In this document: positions 12,501 to 24,231 of the stretch, piece after piece
Layout of the letters: each line of letters starts with the position of its first letter
Position numbering within the stretch: position 1 is the first letter of the stretch
From: Onchocerca lupi
Lineage: Eukaryota > Nematoda > Chromadorea > Rhabditida > Onchocercidae
Length of the DNA stretch: 64,000 bases
Direction: 5' to 3'
Assembly: GCA_028564675.1 (NCBI GenBank)
Contig: JAOVVO010000387.1
Coordinates: 1 to 64,000, forward strand
Notes under the pieces: model-generated
Seen by the model: the letters and a program-made list of their open reading frames with translations, nothing else
Databases searched by the model: none
What the model was told of the DNA's origin: nothing
Made by a program: the position numbers and the translations under genes

Positions 12501-15500
12501 TTTCGTCGTCTGTAATACCCAATACAGTTGTAATGCTTGAAATTGTTTCCGTAATTTTTGGATACAAAGCGCTTATAATACATAAAAATGTCGAGCATAA
12601 CATAACAGATTCAATTAAAAGTCGATGAAATCCATCACTAATCGGTATATGCGAGGATTCTTTCAAAAATTGCCAAATCATCATCTGAAAAACAAAAATC
12701 ACGTTAAAATACAGTTTATAATCAACTTATTTTCTTAAAAACATTGCTTACTGGTTCTGGAATCGAGTTTAGATTTTTTAAGCACACTTATTCGGCTAGC
12801 ATATAGCATTAATACACTAGATGAAAAAGAAAAAGCATAATTATAGCTACTAGCATAAATAAAGACAAATAATTTATAAATAATCTACCTTAGATTTGAT
12901 GCAATATGCATCTAACAATGCAAAAATGCGATTGGAGAAAAAAAACTTTGAAACAATAAATTTATCGATATTGCCAAGCTCTCCAAGAATGGACAAAGCT
13001 TTACAGTAAGTTCTGCAAGTTATAAACCAATAAAAACAATAACGGCATGAATTTAGAAAGTATTCAAACTAACAAACATAGCGCTACCGTAAAATCAACC
13101 TGAGACCGAACAAAAAGAACTAAAAATGACAAGCTGTAACATCATATAACTCTTTCTAGGTTCTAGAAGAAAACTCTCAAAAAAAAGTAGTCCTATTAAC
13201 AAATAGGGTGGTAGAGGATTAAGAATATAAAAACGTTTACTCATTCCATTAAAAAACTGATTCTCTTAGCTAATGCACTGTGTTTCATTTAGCGATAGTA
13301 TAAGCAAAATCTTATAATTAGAATAATCGTAAACTGCAACCTGGAAGGTATAACTGTGCTGCCATTAGCTGCACAAGATATCAATGTCGTCAAAATATCT
13401 ATAAAATCATTCTGCACTATTGCTTTCAAGAGCATTTCACGTTTTTCCGGCTGAAATTGAAGAAGCCGAAATATGAAAAAATCATTGCAATTAAATTTTT
13501 GTGAAGATCAATCAGAAAAAACTTGATTAGACTAATCCCGACACATCTCAAAATTCTAAAACAAAAATCAAGAAACATACTATGTCGGATGTTCGCAACG
13601 CGCGTAGAATTTCGGACAACGACCTTTCAAGAATGTGTAAATCAGCATTTATATAAACTTTACACTGAAATGATTCCTTCACCAAACCATTGCAACAATC
13701 CTTAATTACACTATCTCCCAAAGTTGTTTTTAATATTTTGGCGATATCCCGAAGAGGTCGATCAATGCTAAAATCATTAATATTTTAATTCATTTCGGAA
13801 ATATATACGGTTTATGTGACTGCAATTTAATTACATAATTTAGAAACTAAAATAAACACATCATTTTTTTTCTTAGAAATTGAAAAATAAGTACCTTGTC
13901 TTTCCAAGCGGAGTTCGATAAACTTCAGCTAAATCACTTTGTTCAATTATGCTTTCATATTCTTTGGCTCTGAAAATTAAGCATAAAAACTAATTCAAAA
14001 CTTGATCTAACAAAAAAAACTTGGAGCTAATTATAATTTGTCTTTTACCTTGCCTGAATCTTCTGTCGAAGACGTGTTCGACGCTTCTTGGCACTCGTAC
14101 TTTGTTTGGAAATTTCACTTTCGCCTTCTAAAGATAACTGCCTGGTTGCCTCAATACTAACATCTTCGACATTCTGGTCAATCTGTGTTTTCTGAAAAAT
14201 GATTAAATAATTAAATTCTATTCTATTCACATTTAAAAGTTCTATCTTCGAAAGTTTATTTAAAGCAAGCCGAAATTACACTTATATTCACAGAAATCTT
14301 TTACATATCGAAAAGTGTCCACAAAAAAATCCGGAAAATTTGCATAAAAACGCTTACCAAACAGTCGTAAGTTAGTTTTCCGATGTCAATATTTGCCTTC
14401 GATAGATGAGAAGCGCTAAGGAAATGTGCCATAGTGAAAAAGTCACTATCCAACTAAAATACTGAGATGTACAGAAGTCCAGCTTATAATTGCAATGTAA
14501 ATTTAAACGCATATGTCAATAACTACCGAATTGTGAACTTAATTAAGCGCCTCTGCGTACTCTGCTCAATCATAAAAATGAATCCAGAAAATATTTTCGA
14601 TTAGGAAATCTGTAAATAAAGAGACAAAGAATACTCTTTATCCTTTTAAACAATGGACTGACAAAACTACGCGCATCCCTCATACATATTTCTATCAAAA
14701 CCTTCATGAAATATCAAAATCTTTCCGAAAAAAAATGAAGAGCTGACTGGAACATCACAAAGTCTGCATTTCTTCGAAGTTCCACCACCAATTACATTTT
14801 CGAGTGTTGGAGCATAAGGAGTTTCCGAAGGTATCTGGCTAAAGTCGGCCAAAGAAACTACTGATTCCATCGGTCTCGGACTACTTAATTCAACAGCACG
14901 ATGTTTTACTTGTATCAAAGTATTTTCATAACGACGGCGTGTTTCTTCCTGCTGAAAAATGGTGGAACTATTCTGAAATTTTTTTGCTGCTTGTTTTTCC
15001 GATCTCATTTTTTATTATCTACTATGTAGAAGTATAATCCCTAATATGTAAAACATATGAGAAAAATAAATAACTTAATTATATTCAAGTAAGATTAGCA
15101 CTTTCTAACCTTTTTCTGGATCTTCTTCATTAATTTCTCACTTTCAACAGCTACCGTTGCTTTCTTCTCTGCAACGCGTTCATTCAACTGCCTAAAATAT
15201 AATCGGAATTGATGCAATCATGAATTAATAATTTTAAAAATGCAGGCAAATTTCAAATTAGACAGAATAGAAATATTTCTGCACAGAAAATATTACTTAT
15301 TTCTTTCTCGAGCCGCTTCACATCTTTCCTTCTCCTGTTCGTTACGTTGTGCTTCAAGCAGTTCTTGCTTCTCGAATTTTTCTCGTGTTTTCTCTATTCG
15401 TTGCTAAAATGATCGAAATTATATACAGAAAATCATTGGATGCATACATAATGCGTCCGATGATTTTCTATTTTCGTGTTCTATCTTTTTGTCATTCTGA

Positions 15501-18500
15501 CAAGCAATTGGGTTTTAAAAAATTTAAGTAATGGAAGAAAAATATTACATTTTCAGCAAATTTTCGGCGTTCTTCAACTGCCGCCTCTTTAGCAGCTTTT
15601 TCTTCGTTTTTTCGAGCTCGTTCATTCGCAATTGTTTGTGCTCTTTGTTCCCATTCCTGATTACGAACCATAACATCATGTCGCATGTTATCTGCTTCTA
15701 TTGTGTTGATGAAATGGACTTCCATAACCTGCAAAAAGCATGCCGTTAATATTTCTCCATGTTTTAAAATTATTTAAAAAAATTAAACACTCAGTTTATA
15801 CAGAGAAGTTGGTTCTCACAGCTTTTGCTCACTGCTGAAAATTCCTAACATCATAGTAATTTTGAAGTATTCAATTACAATAATAATTAAAATCTTTCAG
15901 CAAATAAATAATACCAAGTCGTATGAAATAGCGAAAATTGTAGAAATTCTAAATTTAAGGTTTTTTTCTTAAAGTTTAGAATTTCTTAAAATATTATCGA
16001 ACCTTGACATCATCATCTCGCGCCTTTTTCACTATTCCCTCAATACTTTTTTGACGATTTTCTTCAGCCTTTGCCATTCGCATCTGTAAATGCTCAAGTT
16101 TCCGCTCATCCAATTCAGCCCGCTTTCGCCGCACTTCTTCCACCTATAACACTGATGGAGAAAATTTTTCATAATATTTTTTTTGATAATTTAGGGATAT
16201 TCTTCTGATTTATGACAAACTGTACTAGTTTTATTAAAATATGAATAAACCTTATTGGATAATTCTTTCAGTCGTTGAGCTTTCTCTCTCTGTAACATCT
16301 GACGTAATTCTTCAGCTCTTCGTTGTCGTTCCTGATGCCGTTTTGTGGCATTTTCAGTATTTCTTTAAATAAAATTATAAGGATCCAAAATATAGAACCC
16401 AAAATTAAAACAATTAGTAAGTAAATAAAATGCACGCTTCGAAATTCAATGATATTTAACAGAAATATTAATTTACCTTTTCCTGCTCGGTGAAGATAAC
16501 TTTTCATGCCTTTCAGCAAATTCCCCTGGTTTACGATAACGAGTAATTTCTCTTTCCACGATTTCACTCCAACTTACTGATGCATATTCCTCCATTTCCT
16601 CTGAAAGTTGAATCAAGCACACAATGACTGAATAAAAACAAACAAACAAACAATAAGAAGAAATGGAGCAAGGATTTAAAAAAATTAAAAACAAACGTTT
16701 CCAATTGTTGACGACATCTTGCCATGTTACTGGGACTTTTTTGTTGCTGCATAACTTTGCATCAACAGTTTCCTCACATTTATGCTAAAAATGTTTTCTA
16801 CATATAAACGTGCTATAAAAACAAAGTCTTTCAGGAAGCTTACAAGTAAATCACCGTAAACAAGCAGTCCCTCACCTTCATTAGAACAAATAAGAAAACG
16901 AATTTCTCTGCTCACTATAATACAATTACCATATAGGAAGATCTAGACTGATTACGAATGCATCAAAAATAAGATAAAAGCAACTAGGTGAAGTTAACAA
17001 TCTGCTTTTTTAGTTACCTCAATTTCCAACTGCTCCAATACCACATCTTCAGCAGCCACTTTTCGTTCCAATTCATCATCAACAGAAATACTTTCCTCCT
17101 GTGATAGTAACTTTAAGCCTATTAAATTTAATTAGTAAACAAAATGTTCTAAATCGAAATAAGAAAGATATAAAATGGCATAAACCATCAACAGTTCTGA
17201 ATGATTTTGCACTAATTTATCAGTAAACCTCTTCGATTTCTTTTTTTAAACTTTCTTCTTCTTGTACCAGTGATTCCTCCTCTTCCGTCATTGCTTTCCA
17301 AGCATCATCTGCATCTATACCATCCGGCAGCACTAATTCGGATAAAGGTGGTTCAGATCTTCAACGAAATCCTTGTTTTGATATAAGAAATTTTTTAATA
17401 TAATAAAGTAAATTTTATTATAATTTTTTGAACTACCTGCTATGAGTAAAGTAATCTGAACTGGAAGGTATAACAATCGATTCCTCCAAACCAGCAGGGA
17501 TATTCTCACGATCTTCGTCGTTTTCCGATGGTAATTCCTACAAAATCGGGGAAATTTATTCAAGAATAAAGATTGATCCCAAACGTATCAGAAAATTTAT
17601 CGAGAAATGCAAGACTAATCATAACATTATCATCATAGCAATAAAGAGAAGTGAACACTATACCACCTACTTCTATACGCTCAAAATTTGCCGGCATACT
17701 TCGCTCCTTCACTATTCCAATAATCCCATCCTTTTTCAATACTTTCTGCAAAATTGGTTTTAAAAAGAAACAAAAACTCATAATAATATTTTTATAGCTA
17801 AAAATGAGCCCTAAATAGATAATGCGTGAAATTATCGAGTTCAATTCGATAACATCTAACTAATCAGTTCAATCGATCACATGAATATTCACGTCCAGAA
17901 TAAAACATTATAAATACCTTTCGATTTTTAAAGGCTGCAGCACTACGTGAAACAGCATCTGGATCAGCAAAATTAATTGCTGAAAGAGCAGGAACAGAAC
18001 TAGCTTTGCGAGCACTCTGCAAATCTCGACGACGTCTTCGTTCCATCTTCTTCGCCAAATCTGATTGATGTTTCTTCCACAGTAACTGCCGACAATAAGC
18101 CACTTTTGCCATAGATGCCTAAGATAAGCCTACTTCCCAATATATTCCTCATTTCCTAATTCATTTTATTTCATCTGTAAAGGAACAACCATGACATTGT
18201 AAGAATAAAATTTAAAATAAGCACTCAAATATATCAAAAGGACAAAAAAATTTTTCATATTATTTGAATTTCGATCAAAGATTTGGTAAAGTTCATAACT
18301 CACTTTCGTTTGTGGTAGATCCATTGCACATCGAGGATACATTAAGCCCCGTCCACTTGATTCCGAAAGAGTTGACGTACGAGCCGACAAATTTGGGGAT
18401 CGAAGGACGCCATTTGTTAAACGCTCATAAACATTTCTTTTTGGAGACGCCTGCGTTTATACATAAAAATGTCAACAATTAAGTTATATTTTTTTTTCAA

Positions 18501-20412
18501 CTGAATGCATAAAAATCCCGACTCAATATTAAAATTTAATTCGAATTTCAAATTTAAAATAAGTACCGTCACTGCAACACGAATATGATTTTCTTCTTTA
18601 TTGTTAGTCAGAACAGAATTGGCTTCAGTACTCTTCCGTCGCCTATGTCGAGTTGTTACTACACGCCATCCATCATCATTCTGACTTTCCTCTACAAAAA
18701 ATACTGTCCTAATATTGTCTCAAACAAATTCTCGATTTTCAGGAATCTACTTACAAATTTAAAAATAACCTTTAATCAGTGTAAATCAAAGTTTCCGCAG
18801 TAGAAATACATATTTCCTATGAGTTTTTGATAAATCCGTAAAACTTTTAAAAAGCGAAATACTCGGTTTGAGTTTTGAAAGACATGTTCAAACAAGATCA
18901 TGCACAACAATTATATTATTAGAATTAAGCTTTTTCTTGAGAAATTAGTGTTAAAAAATAAAAGAATAGACAAAAGAACAGAAATTTAATATAAGGATTC
19001 AGAAAATGGTAATACAACATCTACAGAGCCGTCACTGAGACCATTAAGTATATAGTGCCATATAGACACAATGCGAATATTTATCGAACATAACTATATA
19101 TAGCGAACTAAGTTCATTATGATGAACATCATTTCATTTTGCTTAATTAGATTATTGTTTGGCTTCAATTTTCACATAGCACAATCACAAAATAAATGAA
19201 ACAATAAAAGAATCAGTGTTTCGATTATCAAATTTATTGATAGTGAAACAATACGACTACAATAAAGAAAGAAAATGAAAGGAAGAAAAAAGAGTAAAAC
19301 TTGCTCATTTCCACTCTCTTCTTATGATTCTCTTTATCCAATAATACTTCATTGTGCTGTAGTGTTGCTGTGGGTGACGAAATCAAAGATGGTACTGATT
19401 GCGCTAACTTGGCATTCAGTTTTTTTTCCGCACTCTGCACAACTTCATGCACAACCATTGGTGATCTGCAATCAGACACATTCCATAATATATGTACACG
19501 AAATGTTACTGCATAAAAGCTAAACAAAACATATGTACAAAATAGTTCGCGACATCTTCAAATAATAAAGTGATATAAATTCCTTTATAAAGAAAATACG
19601 AGATGCTAAAAAATGAAGATTTTCAAAATAAAAATTCCAGAATATTAATGTAGTATTTGCAACAATGCATCACATACAACAAAACTCAATCAAATGATAA
19701 ACTAATAGATGTTCATGCACATATCTCCAACCAAACTAGCAGTTTCACACTGCAAATTAAAAGATATCAATATACTGCAGAATGGATAGAATGTTTTCAA
19801 GATACGAAGTGCGTTTAAAATGTCAGTAGTGGAGTCAGTTGTCTACGGCCAAATAAACAATGAGAGATTCAGAAAGTTTTATAATGTCTCAAAAAATTCC
19901 CAACAAGTAGCAAAATATAAAGATGATAAAGAAAAATGGTAACTATTAGCCATGTCTGAAAAAAAAAAAGAAAAAATGGCGCAAAAATAATCAAAGTATG
20001 AATCACAAAAGAAACTGGTCAAAACTGATATATTTTATACTGACCTGCGCCTGCAAATTCACAAAACCTTTATAGTTTTCACATTTCTGCAAAGTAATCT
20101 TAAAGAAGTAATAAAATATTAAGATTATATCATCATTGTGAAAACATACCTAGATTAAGGACCAATTCATTCCTCTCTTATTTAAACTTTTTCCAACAAA
20201 AATATCTTAGCCTCAGTTCAAGCATTCAAACCACTAACCGTTAAGCTCATGTACAACTCCAGTTCAGATTTGTACTTCAACTATATGATATTCTGTCACA
20301 AATAAATTATCGATCGGTCTATTTTATGGGGTTCAATTATAAGTACTCGAAAATTCTGCTGCACAAAAAAAAGAATTGCAAAAATCGAAAAAAAAAATCG
20401 ACGAATTAACTT

Positions 20413-20446
<34 letters not shown>

Positions 20447-22587
20447 GGATATATTATTCGGTAACTGAAAAGAGAGAAATAAATGACAAAGAAAAGAAGG
20501 ATAGATTTTATACGAAAAGTGACAATTACTGCTATAGGAAAAATTGCTTTCTGATATATGGCTTTAAGGATTCTTAATATGAAAAATTCTTTAAATATAC
20601 TTCAAGGAAACTCATCCGAAAAATTGGCTCTTTCTTAACATGACTGCACTGTTTAAGTCCCAAAACACTAAAATAACATATAATGCAGTTATAAAGAACT
20701 AATACTATTAAATAACGAAAAATTCTTATTGAAAAATTATTTGAATGTTAAAAAATACAAAAATTTCAACACTGTTTCTTGCAAACATTCAGAGTAACCT
20801 ATCAAAATTCAGCCGAATTCCCTAACTTAAAGGCAAGTGCAAATTCCAACTTATAAATTATGCATATAATGGGAAATACATTGCTTCTACTTTATTCTTC
20901 TTAAGTTGATCCCTACTAACTCACTCAGATAATTTAAGTAGCACTGAATTTTTAAGATTCCTTAAGAAAAACAGCAAATTCTCTAAACACCTAAGTTGTA
21001 CTCTGTTCATATTTTTCTGGCACCAAAATGCACCAAAGTTAAATCTCTAATTTTAAAGCTATCACAAAAACTTTAGCAATAAGAAGTGTTTCGCAAATGT
21101 GATGATATACAAAGCAATTTAGTTGCTTATTAAAAGCTGCTGAAAAGAAATAATATATGGAATCAATATTTAAAAAATATTTCAGGTTAATAAGACATTC
21201 AAACAGTCACCGTAAGGGTATCTGCATAAATCAAAACAACATTACCGAATGAAAAGGAGTTTTAGAAAAATAAATTGATTTCAGAAGATTAAAATAAAAC
21301 CAATGCCTAAAAATTAAGAATTACTAAATGGTTTTTCCACTCATAAGAATACACATGGAGCACTAAAAAAAAAAAAACATAATAGATATGGCGAACAATA
21401 GTAAACAGTACGGAAGGAATATAATCTTTTATTTTCGTACGAAAGTTAGTTTTCAATTTCTTTGATTGATTTCTATTTTTTGTAGAAATATTACCGAAAA
21501 AGTTCCCATGGAACTTTTCTTCCTGATTTATTTTTCTATTCCTAGACTTTGATTGTATTAAGAAAGTCATAAGGTATGATATTATTACTAATCGAAGTGA
21601 CTAGATTATTCATTATTGAGGCATTTCCCATTCCTTGTTCTGATCTACCATTCAAGCATGGAAGAGAAAATACTGCTTTGGATTTTTAGTCTGAAATATT
21701 TATTACAACCCGAAAAAAAATCTCACAACTATAACCTCTTCTGACGAGACTATGAAGCCGAGAGCCTTTTTTCAAATAAAGCAACTGTAAAATTAAAGAA
21801 GAGAATCGAAGATTTACAGTTTAAGCATATTAATGAGAGTGTCAGCATCCTTATTTGGTCCTTCAACGGTTGGCTTTCCAGATGGCGATATTGCTTTTCG
21901 AATTTCCCAAGCTACTGCATGGCGTCTATAAGATGAATAAAGAAATTTGCAAATCATAGTTGTCAACAGATCATCAAACATGAATTTGCGTATACTAAAA
22001 ATATAAATCGTAAAGAATGCGTACCTGCTGCTTTTCTCATCCCAAGCAACTTCCAGTTCAATTGTTTTGATGAGTGATTCGAAGTCACGGACAGAATTCG
22101 AAAGATACATTAACACTTCCTGAATAGAAATTACATACATTACATGGAAATATAAAAACCAACAATCTAAGACCTTATCAACGCTATTCTCAAGTATTCC
22201 ACAGTTTTTATTTTTTCTAATTGCAAGGAAAGCAAGTAAAATTAAGCAGATCTATTCATCTTAATTGAGCATCTCAAGCGTGTGACCTTTCACTGAGAGT
22301 TTATCACTTATTATAAATCTTTAACTGAGCAGTAATTGACACCCGTTTATTAATACATTCAACTAACAACAAGAAATTACAACTTTGCATCCATTAACGG
22401 TTTGCTCTTTGTGACATATTTCGTAGATACAGTCAATGGTTCGGTTAAGCGTTTCAATGTAGTATGTCCATTGCTTGGCTTTTTCTCGATTGCCATTAAT
22501 TTTTTTTTCAGATATTGATGAAGGCTCCTCATAAACTGCTTTGGAATAGGCCTGTTTAGGTGCTAAATATGAGTTGTTCTTCGACAT
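9587..22587 (-). CDS. SCAPER: SCAPER homologue (S-phase cyclin A-associated protein in the ER)
   Basis: Thirty-two minus-strand exons: 22587-22384, 22119-22025, 21925-21818, 19465-19305, 18691-18567, 18450-18304, 18118-17918, 17745-17671, 17537-17437, 17358-17229, 17098-17018, 16784-16697, 16600-16477, 16362-16251, 16143-16003, 15728-15549, 15403-15297, 15191-15110, 14951-14748, 14453-14358, 14191-14049, 13969-13895, 13767-13659, 13450-13341, 13012-12889, 12684-12479, 12100-11918, 11320-11273, 11179-10975, 10674-10483, 10095-9904 and 9673-9587. Total 1411 residues (human about 1400). Landmarks: N-terminal SCAPER domain (EVLMYLSNSVRDFESLI, human EVLMMLDNYVRDFKALI); KLSSPSRKR followed by a long charged coiled coil (about residues 480-780); C2H2 finger C816, C819, H832, H838 with exactly the human spacing; all-helical C-terminal region containing GYFSNRELMAILMPTLIAICY. 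In vertebrates SCAPER binds cyclin A and affects cell cycle and cilia; here the role is inferred. Exon 4 needs a GC donor. Intron 3 is 2.35 kb and holds a 31-A run at 20414-20444. Confidence 0.92.
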
Positions 22588-24231
22588 CTCTGTATATTAC
22601 TTTGAACCATATATGAAACTTGATTTGAAGTACTTCACATCGCATATTAAGAATATTAAACATTAACCGTGCATAAGCTATTAAGTTCGAACTGTTTCAT
22701 TCGAATTAAAGGAAGAGTTTAAAAGTATTATTTTCCAGCCTTTAAGAGTTAATTTAGTTTCTGAATATTTGATAACCTTCAGAATTTCATTTTTTAGAAT
22801 TGTATGCCTTAACGTCTGACCACTGATATTGTTTTCATAAATACCAAGTCTACAGACTATCTCATCTCTCCTTGAAGTCCTTTCCTTGTTTCACGTTCAG
22901 ATGTCTGAGGAATGGAAAGTGATGGAGCTAACAGAGCAATCGATGTAATTTGACTATTTAAGAGAAGCCAATTCGGTGACAATACTATGAAGGAGTTTTT
23001 CAATAAGGATAATTAACACTGATCAGCTAACTCCGTCAAATTATTCCCTTAGCATATTTTCATCTATTTCAGTTTTCTAAAAAAATATAAAGTTCAAGAA
23101 TTCTAAGAGGAAATGCGGGGAAATATATATTATTCTGTTCAACCTTACTTTCTTGACGTCCCTTGGTTGGATGTTCAAAATCCATTTATACTTAAATCAA
23201 AATCAAATTTCCTCTCGCCCTCAGTTTCCAATCCATTTATCCATCCCACCATCTTCACTGACACCACGAACAAATCCACCAAACAATCCTACTATTGCCA
23301 CATCTTTTTATCAGCGACGTGAAATGCGGCCCGGCCAAATTGTGATCAGCAATGTAGGAGGAATTCATTTTCACGAAATTACAGTGGGAACTATTAAGAG
23401 CGGATAAATGTGGCAGTATTCGAGTCAATCCATAATTGATAACTTTCAGATACATTTTCAACTTTTATCTCTCTATACATAGACTTCCAAGAAATTCTAT
23501 GACAGATAAAGGCATCAACATCCAGTATATTTTCATAGTACATACCAAATAACATTGTCTTCACCATCTCAAACTTTCAGTTAGTTACGAATTAGTTCTA
23601 GTAAGTTAACATTTAAAGTGGATAATTCTGAATAAAGGAGCCTTAATACATAAATTGAGCTTGCAATTTGTAAAGGCCAGCTGATTATTATCGGAAAAGT
23701 AGAAAAGTTATGCAATTTACACAGATTACATTTATGATATCGAAAACTTTACAATATATAAAAAGAAAATACCAATGATAAAATCACACACAAAAAAAAT
23801 TTGAAAGGAAGAAAGACAAGTGTTTCTAAAAATTATTAAAGAAGCTTGTGCATGTCAAATTTTGATCATATTACCAAAAAAGGAATGAATGCAAATTATC
23901 GTTTTATAAATTTGTAAAATTACTGTAATTCAATTTTTGAATTTAGGAAACTACAAGTATATGAAATTACAATTAATAAAGTAGATAACTTAAACAGTAG
24001 CAGTTGCCTTTATAACTACAAAAAACACAACAGATTTACAAAAATTTTAAAGGAATACTAATAGATAATGATAACAACAATATCCTAATATGCTGCTCAA
24101 GTATAAAAAAAAAAAAAAAAAAAATTAACTATTCTAAAAGTGAAATTTTAGGGACTAAAGTTAAAAATTCAATTCTAAAGAAATCCAAAAATATGCTTCT
24201 GGTTGACCGAAAAGAACCAATTACAATCTTA
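22588..24231. other. Intergenic, peptidase 3' end to SCAPER start
   Basis: This spacer separates two minus-strand genes. On the plus strand, 22901-23407 contains two coding-like pieces listed separately. The rest is AT-rich, with an A run of about 19 near 24105-24123, and carries the peptidase 3' UTR side and SCAPER upstream sequence. A minus-strand acceptor TATACAG ends just before the SCAPER ATG at 22587 and may serve leader trans-splicing. Confidence 0.45.
22901..23407 (+). CDS. Possible small unrecognised gene (partial model)
   Basis: Two pieces look coding. First, 22901-22944 starts with ATG directly after a pyrimidine-rich acceptor (TTGTTTCACGTTCAG), encodes MSEEWKVMELTEQS and ends at a GTAATTTG donor in phase 2. 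Second, 23225-23407 follows TTTCCTCTCGCCCTCAG, is less AT-rich than its surroundings, and encodes 60 residues with a Pro/Thr-rich start and the end PGQIVISNVGGIHFHEITVG before TAA. The second piece is in phase 0, so at least one exon between them is missing from this model; an open frame starting at 23113 may supply part of it. I do not recognise a family, and no function can be given. It could instead be a decayed gene or chance. Confidence 0.3.

Noticed and set aside
14952..15008. Methionine start MRSEKQAAKK as a separate protein start
   Set aside because: A stop lies just upstream, and the typical acceptor CATTTTTCAG at 14952 begins the SCAPER exon, so this piece is intronic.
16268..16567. 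99-codon minus-strand frame with a hydrophobic stretch
   Set aside because: It overlaps two SCAPER exons in another frame; the SCAPER frame matches the family (KLSSPSRKR and RHQERQRRAEELR) and splices in phase.
20414..20444. 31-A run as a retroposon tail
   Set aside because: No target-site duplication or gene-like sequence precedes it; similar A or T runs are common in introns of this window.
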